18,727 nt of DNA from Gallionellaceae bacterium (GTDB lineage: Bacteria; Pseudomonadota; Gammaproteobacteria; Burkholderiales; Gallionellaceae): positions 1-18,727 of the forward strand of contig JAUSKS010000321.1 in NCBI GenBank assembly GCA_030646595.1, given 5' to 3'. The position numbers were made by a program, and so were the translations under genes. Below are positions 1-7,936 of this stretch, one piece after another. How positions within the stretch are numbered: position 1 is the stretch's first letter; each line of letters begins with the position of its first letter. The notes beneath the pieces were generated by a model. That model worked only from the letters and a program-made list of their open reading frames with translations, ran no database searches and was not told where the DNA came from.

Positions 1-214
1 GACGCTTGCCGGCCAGCCATGTCGCCACGACCGCGGTGGGCTCTTACCCCGCCATTTCAACCTTGCCTGATCCGCTTGCGCAGCCATCGGCGGTGTATTT
101 TCTGTGGCACTGTTCATCACCTCACGGTGTCCGGCCATTAACCGGCATCCTGCTCTACGGAGCCCGGACTTTCCTCCCCACACTTGCGTGTGCGGCGACT
201 GTCTAGCCAGCTTC
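1..214 (-). ncRNA. rnpB: RNase P RNA, bacterial type A (5' part, cut by window edge)
   Basis: This is the catalytic RNA of ribonuclease P, which matures the 5' ends of tRNAs. Read on the minus strand it begins GAAGCTGGCTAGACAGTCGC, nearly the same as the 5' end of E. coli M1 RNA. It then shows the conserved P4-region block (complement of 159-177, GGAGGAAAGTCCGGGCTCC), an ACAGAAA...ACCGCCGATGG block (complement of about 80-107) and GGTAAGAGCCCACCGCGG (complement of 31-49). About 214 nt are present; the family is usually 350-400 nt, so the 3' part lies outside the window. The 5' end at 214 is set by matching M1 RNA and by a -10 element 7 nt upstream. A 66-codon plus-strand ORF here is a by-product of the RNA sequence. 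Confidence 0.95.
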
Positions 215-221
215 GCGGCGG

Positions 222-230
222 AGTGTAACA
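222..230 (-). promoter_or_regulatory. Extended -10 promoter of rnpB
   Basis: On the minus strand the sequence TGTTACACT (extended -10 TGn plus TACACT hexamer) ends 7 nt before the predicted RNase P RNA 5' end at 214. No good -35 is visible at 16-18 bp, which is compatible with an extended -10 promoter. Assignment rests on spacing and motif only. Confidence 0.6.
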
Positions 231-276
231 CGGCATAGCATAGGCACGTAGGGACGCGATTTATCACGCCCCCACA

Positions 277-993
277 TTAATGATGTTCAGCATGGTCGTG
301 TTTGGTAGCACCAGAAACTTTGGTGTTTTGCAGTTTGGCGGGGTCGGTCTCACCATTGATATTGATCAGGTTGAGTTTGCCTGCGCCCTGTTTCATGTCG
401 TCGGAAAAATCATATACGGCTCCGACTATGACCAATTGGCCCGCCTTCACTTTGTCAGAAAATTTCTGCATGGCCGTTGTAACCTGGTTATGCACATTGG
501 TTTTTACCCCGTCAATAACGGCCACTCCTTTATCTATTCTGATAGTGTCCAGTTCGCGTTTAATAGCAGGCTCCAGGCTGGAGTAGTCACCGCTGGCTGC
601 CTTGATTGCGCCACAAGAAGAATGGCCGATAAACAGCAGTAGCGAGGAAGCCAGGTGGTTCACACCGTATTCAACCGAGCCTTCCGCAGTTGCCATCTGA
701 TTGCCGATGTCGCGCACCATGAACAGATCGCCTTCCGGTGTCTGGTCCAGCATATTGGTATGCACACGCGAGTCAGAACAGGTCACCACGGTTGCGCGGG
801 GATGTTGCCCTTTGGCCAGCTCCTGAAAAAAAGCGGGTTTATGCTTGCTGATATAGGTGGCATTCTGGGTACGTATTTCCTTGATAAAGGCCTGTGCTAC
901 GGCTGCGTCGCCATGAGCATGCTCGCTTGCGGCGAAAGCTGGAGGGGTAGTCAGGCAGATGGTAGCCAATAGAGTTGCTGATAATATTTTCAT
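277..993 (-). CDS. Periplasmic beta-class carbonic anhydrase
   Basis: The product (238 aa) should interconvert CO2 and bicarbonate using zinc. Residues 1-21 form a Sec signal peptide (hydrophobic core, then PPAFA and a likely cut before ASEH), so the mature enzyme is probably periplasmic. The beta-class zinc motifs are intact: CSDSR at 72-76 (Cys72, Asp74, Arg76) and HSSCG at 124-128 (His124, Cys127). The mature length of about 217 aa is normal for the family. ATG at 993 is preceded by GGAGAA at good spacing. The gene lies alone between rnpB and the response regulator, facing the same way as both, with its own promoter-like element. Exported beta-CAs are less common than cytoplasmic ones; roles in bicarbonate supply or periplasmic pH balance are possible but not shown here. 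Confidence 0.93.
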   Translation of the reverse strand: MKILSATLLATICLTTPPAFAASEHAHGDAAVAQAFIKEIRTQNATYISKHKPAFFQELAKGQHPRATVVTCSDSRVHTNMLDQTPEGDLFMVRDIGNQMATAEGSVEYGVNHLASSLLLFIGHSSCGAIKAASGDYSSLEPAIKRELDTIRIDKGVAVIDGVKTNVHNQVTTAMQKFSDKVKAGQLVIVGAVYDFSDDMKQGAGKLNLININGETDPAKLQNTKVSGATKHDHAEHH

Positions 994-1045
994 TGTTTCT
1001 CCGAAAGATGGGTTTGTTTATAGAGGTAGCAAAAATGCGGCAGAA

Positions 1046-1054
1046 AGTGTAACA
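1046..1054 (-). promoter_or_regulatory. Extended -10 promoter of the carbonic anhydrase gene
   Basis: TGTTACACT on the minus strand is identical to the rnpB extended -10 element at 222-230. It is preceded by an A/T-rich stretch (AATAAAAAATTT) that could act as an UP-like element. A start site near 1039 would give a leader of about 45 nt before the ATG at 993. No convincing -35 is seen. Confidence 0.5.
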
Positions 1055-1093
1055 AATTTTTTATTGGAACGGTTAATGCGGCGTTAACATTAA

Positions 1094-1738
1094 TTAATCG
1101 GGCATATCTTGATCTGCCATATCTTTTTTGCTGATCTTGATGCCGAGCTGTTTCAGCTTGCGGTAGAGATGAGTGCGCTCCAGCCCGACTTTATGCGCTA
1201 CGTGGGTAACATTGCCGTTTTCCTTATGCATATGATAATTGAAATAAAGGCTGTCGAAATGGTCGCGCGCTTCACGCAAGGGCAAGTCCAGCGGCAAGGT
1301 AAATTGTGTCGTCGTTTGCAGCATGGCATGCGGGTCCGCGCCCAAGGCCTCCTGGTGTGCCAGCGGTGTTCCTTGGCGTATGGCTTTGGAAACTGCGCCC
1401 AGCAGTTTTTGCAAGGCGATGGGTTTTTCCAGAAAATCCACGGCACCGATACGGGTGGCTTCCACTGCTGTTTCGATGGTGCCGTGGCCTGACATCATGA
1501 TGACCGGCATGGTTAATAAATTATCAGCCACCCATTCCTTGAGCAGGGTAACGCCATCGGTATCCGGCATCCAGATATCCATCAGTACCAGATCCGGTGC
1601 CTGTCGCGCGCGAAAATCACGCGCCTGCGCAGCGTTTTCTGCCACCACTACCTGATAGCCTTCATCAAACAAAATTTCAGAGAGCAACTCCCGTATCCCG
1701 ATTTCATCATCTACGACCAGAATTTCCTTGGCTGACAT
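1094..1738 (-). CDS. NtrX-like response regulator with receiver and Fis HTH only
   Basis: The 214-aa protein has an NtrC-type receiver domain (about 5-120): acidic pocket Asp10-Asp11, phospho-acceptor Asp54 in VLMDIWMPD, Ser83 in MMSGHGT and Lys105 in DFLEKP. After a 30-residue linker comes a Fis-type helix-turn-helix (about 155-200, ending RTHLYRKLKQLGI), as at the C-terminus of NtrC/NtrX. The central AAA+ sigma-54 activation domain (GAFTGA, Walker motifs) is absent. Full-length NtrX is about 450 aa, so this one probably binds DNA without activating sigma-54 polymerase. The ATG directly follows the stop codon of the kinase gene and GAGG lies just upstream, indicating coupled translation with its cognate kinase. 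The regulated genes cannot be told from this window. Confidence 0.9.
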   Translation of the reverse strand: MSAKEILVVDDEIGIRELLSEILFDEGYQVVVAENAAQARDFRARQAPDLVLMDIWMPDTDGVTLLKEWVADNLLTMPVIMMSGHGTIETAVEATRIGAVDFLEKPIALQKLLGAVSKAIRQGTPLAHQEALGADPHAMLQTTTQFTLPLDLPLREARDHFDSLYFNYHMHKENGNVTHVAHKVGLERTHLYRKLKQLGIKISKKDMADQDMPD

Positions 1739-3865
1739 TTATATATCCTCTACTAATAATAGTGGCAACGTAATGGTGACCCGTGTGCCGCCGACTGCAA
1801 TGTTTTCTATAACGATGCTGCCACCATGTTCTTCTATGATTTTTTTTACAATCGCCAAACCTAGCCCAGTACCCCTGGGTTTTGTGGTCATATAGGGTTC
1901 GAAAGCGCGTGCCAGCAAATGCTCTGGAAATCCGCTGCCATTGTCTTGCACATACAGTTTTAATGCGCCCTCAGCATTCCCGGTGCCCAAGGTAATTTCA
2001 CGCTGCGTGGTATTGTGCAGGGCATCATAGGCGTTCTGCAATAAATTGTGGATGACCTGACGCAAGCGGGTGGCATCACCCCGCACACTGGCATTGCTTG
2101 CTTCCAGATGCAGGGTAATGGGACAGGTGTTGGCTTCATATAAACCCAGCACCTCGCGCAGCAACTGGTGCATATCCAAAGCCACCAGCTTGGGTGCGGG
2201 CGCACGCGCATAGTCGGCAAATTCCAGCACCATGTTTTTCATGGCCGCCACCTGGCTGACTATGGTTTGTGTGGCGCGCTGCAACAACAGGGTGTCGCTG
2301 CGATCCAGCTTGGCACTTAATTTATGCTGCAAGCGTTCTGCAGAAAGCTGAATGGGCGTCAACGGATTTTTGATTTCATGCGCCAGGCGGCGCGCTACTT
2401 CGCCCCACGCTGCTTGCCGTTCTGCTTGCAGCAAATAGGTGATGTCATCGAATACCACGACATAACCATTTTCCACTGCGGTAGACAAACGCGTACCGCG
2501 CATGAGCAGAATCTGGTTGCCATTTTTGCTGAGTCGTTCGATTTGCCGTTGCCATTCGCTATTCGAGACCTCATCAAAAGCCTGTATGACCGCAGAAAAA
2601 AATGGCCGCAACAAAGGATATTTGAGTGCAATCTCAGTTAATGGCACACCTGTCATATCATTCAGGGCTGCGCTTAATATATGTACTGCACTACTATTGA
2701 CTGAACGCAACCTGTATAACTCATCTACTACCAGCACACCGGAAGAAAGATGAGCCAGCACACTTTCCAGATAAAGTTTGGCATTTTCTACTTGCCGCTG
2801 TTGCTGCTCGCTCATGGTTTTGGCGTCTTTCAGTTGCAGCGTCATCTGGTTAAACAAACCAGTCAGTGCGCCCAGCTCGTCACGACTTTGTATCGGATGC
2901 TGTTGCGAAAAATCGCCTTGCGCCACTGCGCGCGTACCTTCTGCCAAAGCAGCCAAGGGTGCACTCAAGCGATCACTGATAAAAAATGCGGCTGACACAG
3001 CGCTAAGTAATACAATTAGCAGCGACAAGGTCAGGGTAATGCCATACAAGCGCTTTAGTCCTAAACGGGATAAGGAGAGCTCCTGATAATCACGATAAAC
3101 TGCCCGCACCGTTTCCGCATCCGCCGAAAGTTGTTTAGGCACAGGCTGGGTCAATTGCAGCAAAGCACCGTGAGCAGAGGGATTAACTTTTACCAACACA
3201 CGCAATGCCAGACTATTGTCAGGCAAGGTATCCACCATGCTGTAAAGACCTTGTTGATGCGCCTGGTGGATCATGTCTGCGTCGGGCATGACGGCTTGTG
3301 GCGCAGACTGCAAGTCGTTACTACTGGCCCAGGCCAGCACTGCGCCGCTATTATCGAACAACAACACATTCTGCGCCGTACCTTCATTAGTCAGCCGGCT
3401 CAAGGTTTGCGCATATTGTGCGGGCTGCTGTTTGGCCAATAATTGCGCAGTGAACTGCCCTTTTTTGCTTAATTCCTTGAGGCTGTTTTCCAGCGCGCCA
3501 CGCCCCAGATTCAAGCCACCTTCCAGGGCTTTTTCTACCCTGACATCGAACCAGGACTCTATACTTTTGCCGAGGAATTGCACCGATACCGCATACACCA
3601 GCAACCCTGGCAGCACGGCGATCAAGGTGAAAAACAATGCCAGCCGCAGCGTTAATTTTGCGCCAAATATCTGGGCCTTGAGTTTGCCGCGTAACTGCCA
3701 CAGCTGATAGCCCACCAGCAGGCCCAGACTTAACGCCAGCACACCGGCCAAGGCCAGCAGCCCATAGTAATTACGCGAAAATAAATCTGTGTTGGCACTG
3801 GCGCTGGAAAGCAGATACAGCAGCAAACTGCCGATCAGCGCACTAATGAAAATAAAATATTTCAC
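1739..3865 (-). CDS. NtrY-like membrane sensor histidine kinase
   Basis: This 708-aa kinase should phosphorylate the response regulator encoded directly after it. The N-terminus has hydrophobic segments at about 4-20, 35-53 and 73-95, then an extracytoplasmic region to about 272 and a further membrane helix at 274-296. A HAMP domain (about 297-350), a PAS domain (about 362-478), a HisKA domain with His496 in LAHEIKNPLTP and a HATPase_c domain follow. The ATPase shows an N box (N607, N611), DNGSGFP (641-647), FEPYMTTK (655-662) and GTGLGLAIVKK (665-675). This is the NtrY layout and normal NtrY length. The start is GTG, overlapping the TGA of the DUF4390 gene, with AAAGGT upstream. The signal it senses cannot be read from sequence; NtrYX systems elsewhere are linked to nitrogen and redox or respiratory control. 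Confidence 0.92.
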   Translation of the reverse strand: MKYFIFISALIGSLLLYLLSSASANTDLFSRNYYGLLALAGVLALSLGLLVGYQLWQLRGKLKAQIFGAKLTLRLALFFTLIAVLPGLLVYAVSVQFLGKSIESWFDVRVEKALEGGLNLGRGALENSLKELSKKGQFTAQLLAKQQPAQYAQTLSRLTNEGTAQNVLLFDNSGAVLAWASSNDLQSAPQAVMPDADMIHQAHQQGLYSMVDTLPDNSLALRVLVKVNPSAHGALLQLTQPVPKQLSADAETVRAVYRDYQELSLSRLGLKRLYGITLTLSLLIVLLSAVSAAFFISDRLSAPLAALAEGTRAVAQGDFSQQHPIQSRDELGALTGLFNQMTLQLKDAKTMSEQQQRQVENAKLYLESVLAHLSSGVLVVDELYRLRSVNSSAVHILSAALNDMTGVPLTEIALKYPLLRPFFSAVIQAFDEVSNSEWQRQIERLSKNGNQILLMRGTRLSTAVENGYVVVFDDITYLLQAERQAAWGEVARRLAHEIKNPLTPIQLSAERLQHKLSAKLDRSDTLLLQRATQTIVSQVAAMKNMVLEFADYARAPAPKLVALDMHQLLREVLGLYEANTCPITLHLEASNASVRGDATRLRQVIHNLLQNAYDALHNTTQREITLGTGNAEGALKLYVQDNGSGFPEHLLARAFEPYMTTKPRGTGLGLAIVKKIIEEHGGSIVIENIAVGGTRVTITLPLLLVEDI

Positions 3866-4524
3866 TGATTACCTTTGCCGTCTGCAGCAGAGATGGCAGC
3901 AGCAGGACGTACTATCCAGCGAAACCAATCGGAATCCAGACTCCAGTCTTCGGTTGCCAACGCATTCACCTGTAGCGGCTTGGGTAATTGCGTGACGTCC
4001 AGGCGCATACGCGCTGCTGCAATATAGTCACCATCTTTTTTAGGCAACACCATCGCCAGATAACCCTCCTCCTGCCTGAGCAGTGCAGCATCGATGGGAG
4101 GGGCAGACTGATGGCCGATGATACGCAGGGCATCATCCAGACTGGAGAAATTCTGAAACAGCGAACCGCGTGTGATGCGGTATTGGCGGGTCAAGGTATT
4201 ATAAGATAGCTTGATGGTCTGCTCGCTTTGGGTAACCACTTCATCCAACCAATACCAGCGCGGTCGGGTCAGTGTAAATTCGCTGATAAAATACAGCGGC
4301 ACCCCGCGCGTTAATGCCTGGTCAATGAGAGAATTAAAACTGATGACGAAATCGGCGGAAAGCTGGTAGCTGTTATCGGAAAATCTGGCTTCCGCCTTGT
4401 GTACGGCAATACCACCCGCATAAGCAGAAGATAAAAGACAGAGAGAAAAAATGAAACAGAGCACAGCCCAGACCCTGCATGGGCCTGCTTTTGTTTCTCT
4501 GTTCTCTATTCGTTGATCAGGCAT
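3862..4524 (-). CDS. DUF4390 exported protein
   Basis: This 220-aa protein of unknown function belongs, by my recognition, to the DUF4390 family often encoded between rsmB and ntrY in betaproteobacteria. From the chosen ATG it has a basic N-region, a hydrophobic stretch (about 18-34) and an AYA|GG signal-peptidase site near residue 36, so it is likely secreted to the periplasm or membrane-anchored. The rest is mixed beta/alpha with no catalytic motif I recognise. The ATG at 4524 overlaps the rsmB stop by 8 nt (ATGCCTGA); the longer reading to 4587 would add 21 residues inside rsmB and no better ribosome site. No strong Shine-Dalgarno is seen, so coupling to rsmB is likely. Its stop overlaps the kinase GTG, which suggests a link to that sensor. 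Confidence 0.8.
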   Translation of the reverse strand: MPDQRIENRETKAGPCRVWAVLCFIFSLCLLSSAYAGGIAVHKAEARFSDNSYQLSADFVISFNSLIDQALTRGVPLYFISEFTLTRPRWYWLDEVVTQSEQTIKLSYNTLTRQYRITRGSLFQNFSSLDDALRIIGHQSAPPIDAALLRQEEGYLAMVLPKKDGDYIAAARMRLDVTQLPKPLQVNALATEDWSLDSDWFRWIVRPAAAISAADGKGNQ

Positions 4525-5788
4525 GCTTGTGTAGTAAGGCATAAAAGAAACCGTCATGCTGCTCATCAGGCAAGAGTTGGCCATCATTCATGGCAATAAC
4601 GGATAAAGGTACCAATTCGGCATCCTCATGCTGCTGTAAAAAATCGCTGATGACTTGCTGATTTTCCCGCGCAAAAATAGAGCAAGTGGCATAAAGTAAT
4701 TTACCATCTCTGGCCAATAGCCGCCACAGTGCGTTAAGAATGGCCAGTTGCTGTTGCGCGAAATTCTCTATGTCCGCTGCCCGACGCAGCCATTTGATAT
4801 CAGGATGACGGCGCACCACGCCGGAGGCGGAGCAAGGGACATCCGCCAGAATGCGCTGAAAAAGACGGCCATCCCACCAGCTATCGGTTTGCATGGCATC
4901 GGCGCTGCGTAAAGTTGCCTGCAATTGCAAGCGTTGTAAATTCTCGCGCACCCGCTCCAGGCGCAGCGCATCCTTGTCCAACGCCAGTAAATCTATTTTT
5001 GCCAATTCCAGCAGATGAGTGCTCTTGCTGCCGGGTGCCGCGCAAGCGTCCAGCACATACATGCCGTCTTGCACATCCAGTAGATGCGCTGCGTATTGCG
5101 CACCGGCATCCTGCACCGACACCACGCCATCAAAAAATCCTGGCAGCTTATCTACTGCCACGGGTCGTGACAGCAATACCGCATCCGGTGCTATCAGGCT
5201 GGCCTCGATATTGTGTTGCGCCAGCAAAGCCAAATAATCTGCCGTTGTTGTGCGGGTGTGATTAATCCGCAAGGTCATTGGGGGGTGCTGGTTGCCAGCC
5301 AACAAGATGGCCGCAGCCCGTTCCCCATATTGCGCTTTGGCGGCATCTATCCACCACTGAGGATAAGAATATTGTCCTTCTTCCGTGCTGGCTGCTTGTG
5401 CCAGCACCGCTTCGCGCTGGCGCAAAAAATTGCGTAATACTGCATTGACCAATCCACTGGCGGCAATATTTTGGGTACGCGCAGCACGTACCGCATGATC
5501 CACCACCGCATGCGACGCGGCTTTGGTATACAGCAGTTGATACAGTGCCACTAATAATAGACAGCGTAATGGTGCATCGGTTATGGGTTTGTGCAGCAAT
5601 TGTTGCAGGATATGCGACAACTGCCCATAAAAGCGCAGTGTGCCATAACTTAAATCCTGCAATGCACCGCGCTGTTGTGGTGTCAGCGCAGGCGTAGCTT
5701 GCAGCGCCATATCCAATACCTGATTCAGATTGCGCCCTTGCAATACCTCACCTACTACCCGGCTGGCCGCGTGTTGTGCAATATGCAT
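4517..5788 (-). CDS. rsmB: 16S rRNA m5C967 methyltransferase RsmB
   Basis: RsmB methylates C5 of cytosine 967 in 16S rRNA using S-adenosylmethionine. The 423-aa product (E. coli 429 aa) has an N-terminal NusB-like RNA-binding domain (about 1-130) and a Rossmann methyltransferase domain. The SAM site is VLDACAAPGSKS (about 245-256), and the two conserved cysteines are C319 in ADVPCSASG and C369 in YATCSIF. The start was set at ATG 5788, one base after the fmt stop (TGATATG). The longer reading to 5866 would lie inside fmt and add 26 residues not typical of the family. No clear ribosome site is visible, consistent with coupling to fmt. fmt-rsmB adjacency is common in proteobacteria. Confidence 0.95.
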   Translation of the reverse strand: MHIAQHAASRVVGEVLQGRNLNQVLDMALQATPALTPQQRGALQDLSYGTLRFYGQLSHILQQLLHKPITDAPLRCLLLVALYQLLYTKAASHAVVDHAVRAARTQNIAASGLVNAVLRNFLRQREAVLAQAASTEEGQYSYPQWWIDAAKAQYGERAAAILLAGNQHPPMTLRINHTRTTTADYLALLAQHNIEASLIAPDAVLLSRPVAVDKLPGFFDGVVSVQDAGAQYAAHLLDVQDGMYVLDACAAPGSKSTHLLELAKIDLLALDKDALRLERVRENLQRLQLQATLRSADAMQTDSWWDGRLFQRILADVPCSASGVVRRHPDIKWLRRAADIENFAQQQLAILNALWRLLARDGKLLYATCSIFARENQQVISDFLQQHEDAELVPLSVIAMNDGQLLPDEQHDGFFYALLHKHA

Positions 5789-5789
5789 A

Positions 5790-6731
5790 TCAGGCAGAGG
5801 TAAAACAGTCACCGGGATGAACTGCAAATCCCTGGATAAACTGTGCTGCGGGCAAAGCCTTGGCATTTGGGCGCTGCAATATTTCCAGACACAACGCGCC
5901 TTGCCCGCAGGCTACCGTAATACCGTTCTTTTCTACTGCCAGCACAGTGCCTGGTTTGCCTGTAAGCCCATCGCGCGCACTGGCCTGCCAGATTTTGACA
6001 GGCGTGGCGTTAAAGGTGGTGCAGGCAATGGGGAAAGGGTTGTAAGCACGTACCGCACGCGCTAATTGAGTAGCTGTATCGGCCCAGTTTATTTGCGCTT
6101 CCGCTTTGCCCAGCTTGGCAGCATAAGTCGCCTGAGTCTCATCCTGTGGCACATCCGCGAGACGCCCTTGTTGCAAGGCGTGCAGTGCTTCAACAATAGC
6201 TTCGGCACCCAACTGTGCCAATTTATCATGCAGTGATTGCGCAGTATCTTGAGTAGTAATGGGACAGGATTTTTTCAGCAACATCGCGCCGGTATCCAAG
6301 CCCGCATCCATTCGCATGATGGTAATACCGGTTTCTGCATCACCCGCCAATATGGCACGCTGAATCGGTGCTGCACCGCGCCAGCGTGGTAATAGCGAAG
6401 CATGTATATTCAAGCAACCATGATGGAACATGCCCAGCACCGCTTGCGGCAATATCAAACCATAAGCTGCTACCACCATTATGTCTGCCGCGTAACTGGC
6501 CAAAGTTTGCTGCAACTCGGCAGATTTTAACGAAGCAGGTTGTAACACCGGCAAGCCATGCGCCAGAGCCAGCTGTTTGACCGGGCTGGCACTGAGATGC
6601 TGGCCGCGCCCAGCGGGACGGTCAGGCTGGGTTAATACCGCAACTACAACATGCTGTGCCAGTAGTGCTTCCAGGGCGCTGGCGGCAAAATGGGGAGTAC
6701 CAGCAAAAATTATTTTCAAGGGAATATCCAT
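5790..6731 (-). CDS. fmt: Methionyl-tRNA formyltransferase
   Basis: Fmt formylates Met-tRNAfMet with 10-formyl-tetrahydrofolate for translation initiation. The 313-aa length matches E. coli (315 aa). The N-terminal catalytic domain begins KIIFAGTPHFA. The folate and catalytic residues are visible: Asn108 and His110 in LNIHASLLPRWRG, and Asp146 in AGLDTGAM. A C-terminal OB-like domain follows (about 210-313). The ATG at 6731 gives the normal family N-terminus but has only a weak ribosome site; a TTG at codon 5 is an alternative. fmt is the first gene of the minus-strand run through rsmB, DUF4390, kinase and regulator. It is separated from def by a small gene on the opposite strand. Confidence 0.96.
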   Translation of the reverse strand: MDIPLKIIFAGTPHFAASALEALLAQHVVVAVLTQPDRPAGRGQHLSASPVKQLALAHGLPVLQPASLKSAELQQTLASYAADIMVVAAYGLILPQAVLGMFHHGCLNIHASLLPRWRGAAPIQRAILAGDAETGITIMRMDAGLDTGAMLLKKSCPITTQDTAQSLHDKLAQLGAEAIVEALHALQQGRLADVPQDETQATYAAKLGKAEAQINWADTATQLARAVRAYNPFPIACTTFNATPVKIWQASARDGLTGKPGTVLAVEKNGITVACGQGALCLEILQRPNAKALPAAQFIQGFAVHPGDCFTSA

Positions 6732-6735
6732 TGGG

Positions 6736-6749
6736 CAGATTTAAATCTG
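6736..6749. repeat. 14-bp perfect palindrome just upstream of fmt
   Basis: CAGATTTAAATCTG reads the same on both strands and ends 5 bp before the fmt start codon. It could be an operator or part of the leader. The 290-bp stretch 6732-7021 between the divergent fmt and HTH genes shows no other structure I trust and no good paired -35/-10 for either gene. Confidence 0.4.
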
Positions 6750-7021
6750 GAAGGGTTACACGGCTTAGCTGCAATGAGTGCTTGGCAGGTGTGATTCTTG
6801 CTGATCCGTGTTTCCTCTCAAAGTAATTGATAGTCTGCCACAATTTGACGGTATACAGGTGTCCTTAATAGCACCAGCCTAGCTGAGACACTGAGCTCGC
6901 CATCTTGCCCCTGTCTCTTCTTACAGCTATTACTCTTTGCGATAAAGCCCTATTCTGTGCTGCCCAATTAGCTGAAGTTTCAGGCGTTGCAATGCGTTTC
7001 TAATACAGACAAGGAATATTT

Positions 7022-7306
7022 ATGTGGGATCATCCATCAATTCAATTTAAACTGCCCAATGAGGAATGCACAAACAGCGAATCCACTGCTTGTTTTGATA
7101 TTTCTAAAACACAACTCCTGACAGTGCGCCAACAAGAAGTGCTCACCCTGTTTTCCCAAGGTTTCAGCTACCAGCAAATTGCGCAGAAGCTACAAATACA
7201 GTCTCCTAAAACTGTGGAAAAACATCTCGATTTGATTCGCGCCAGACTGGCAATAAAAACGCGGCGCGAATGCATCCAGAAAGCCTTAGAATACGGCTTG
7301 TTGTAA
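7022..7306 (+). CDS. Orphan small LuxR/GerE-type HTH regulator
   Basis: This 94-aa protein is little more than a LuxR-type DNA-binding domain. Residues 31-94 carry the GerE signature: LTVRQQEVLTLFSQG, then the helix-turn-helix (YQQIAQKLQIQSPKTVEKHL) and a C-terminal helix. The first 30 residues are polar and match nothing I know; there is no receiver, autoinducer-binding or ATPase domain. AAGGAA lies 5 nt before the ATG, a good ribosome site. The gene is on the plus strand between minus-strand def and fmt and looks more A/T-rich than its neighbours, which suggests a later insertion. Target genes are unknown; divergent transcription from fmt makes the shared 290-bp spacer a possible site of action. 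Confidence 0.85.
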   Translation: MWDHPSIQFKLPNEECTNSESTACFDISKTQLLTVRQQEVLTLFSQGFSYQQIAQKLQIQSPKTVEKHLDLIRARLAIKTRRECIQKALEYGLL

Positions 7307-7331
7307 GGCGTAAGCTACCCAGTTGGCGATT

Positions 7332-7382
7332 TTGGTAATTGGAAAAGCAACCTGACGCATTTCTATGATTGCCATTTACCAA
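7332..7382. terminator. Inverted repeat between convergent HTH and def genes
   Basis: TTGGTAATTGG (7332-7342) and CCATTTACCAA (7372-7382) pair with one mismatch across a 29-nt loop, exactly between the stop codons of the convergent genes. The stem is A/T-rich and the loop long, with no clear T-run, so termination is only a guess. Confidence 0.25.
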
Positions 7383-7383
7383 T

Positions 7384-7887
7384 TTACATGGTCTCGCGCT
7401 GGCGCTTCTTTATCTTGGATTTAAGCCGCGATTGTTTAAGTAGCGAGAGATATTCTACAAATACCTTGCCCTTGAGATGATCCATTTCATGTTGTATGCA
7501 GACTGCCAGCAACCCCCCCGCCTCCAGCGTAAATGGTTCACCCCGTTCATTTAGGGCCTGTACGATGATGTGTTCGGCGCGGCGTACTTTTTCATAGACG
7601 CCGGGGACCGATAAACAACCTTCTTCGCATTCAGTTTCGCCGTTACGTTCCAGAATTTTCGGATTAATAAATATTTGTAGCTGGTCGTGGGTTTCGGAGA
7701 TATCCATGACAATGATTTCCTCATGTACATCCACCTGGGTCGCGGCCAGCCCTATTCCCGGCGCGGCATACATGGTCTCAGCCATGTCGTTGATAAGCTT
7801 GCGCGTGGCTGCTGTAACTGTAGAGACCGGTTTTGCCACGGTATGCAGCCGTTCATCCGGATATTGCAATATTTTAAGAATCGCCAT
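7384..7887 (-). CDS. def: Peptide deformylase
   Basis: Def removes the N-formyl group from nascent proteins, reversing the step started by Fmt. The 167-aa length is typical (E. coli 169 aa). All three family motifs are intact: GIGLAATQV (44-52), EGCLSVP (89-95, metal ligand Cys91) and HEMDH (133-137, His133, Glu134, His137), which bind Fe2+. The C-terminus is basic (KSKIKKRQR). ATG at 7887 gives the expected [11 protein letters not shown] start but has only a weak ribosome site. It is divergent from the LysM operon across 114 bp. In many proteobacteria def is followed directly by fmt; here a small opposite-strand gene separates them. Confidence 0.97.
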   Translation of the reverse strand: MAILKILQYPDERLHTVAKPVSTVTAATRKLINDMAETMYAAPGIGLAATQVDVHEEIIVMDISETHDQLQIFINPKILERNGETECEEGCLSVPGVYEKVRRAEHIIVQALNERGEPFTLEAGGLLAVCIQHEMDHLKGKVFVEYLSLLKQSRLKSKIKKRQRETM

Positions 7888-7893
7888 AAATGC

Positions 7894-7922
7894 TTGCTAA
7901 TTTAAATGACTACATGCAAAAT
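7894..7922 (+). promoter_or_regulatory. Possible sigma-70 promoter of the LysM-dprA-smg-topA operon
   Basis: TTGCTA (7894-7899), a 17-bp spacer and CAAAAT (7917-7922) each match the consensus at 4 of 6 positions. Transcription would begin near 7930, just before the hairpin at 7937. Motif match only. Confidence 0.35.
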
Positions 7923-7936
7923 TTAAACCGCCGTGT

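Noticed and set aside
6..206. 66-codon plus-strand ORF at the left end
   Set aside because: The stretch is the complement of RNase P RNA, with conserved blocks throughout; the ORF is accidental.
5789..5866. 26-codon N-terminal extension of rsmB into fmt
   Set aside because: The extension lies inside fmt coding sequence, and ATG 5788 gives the normal RsmB length and a typical stop-start junction.
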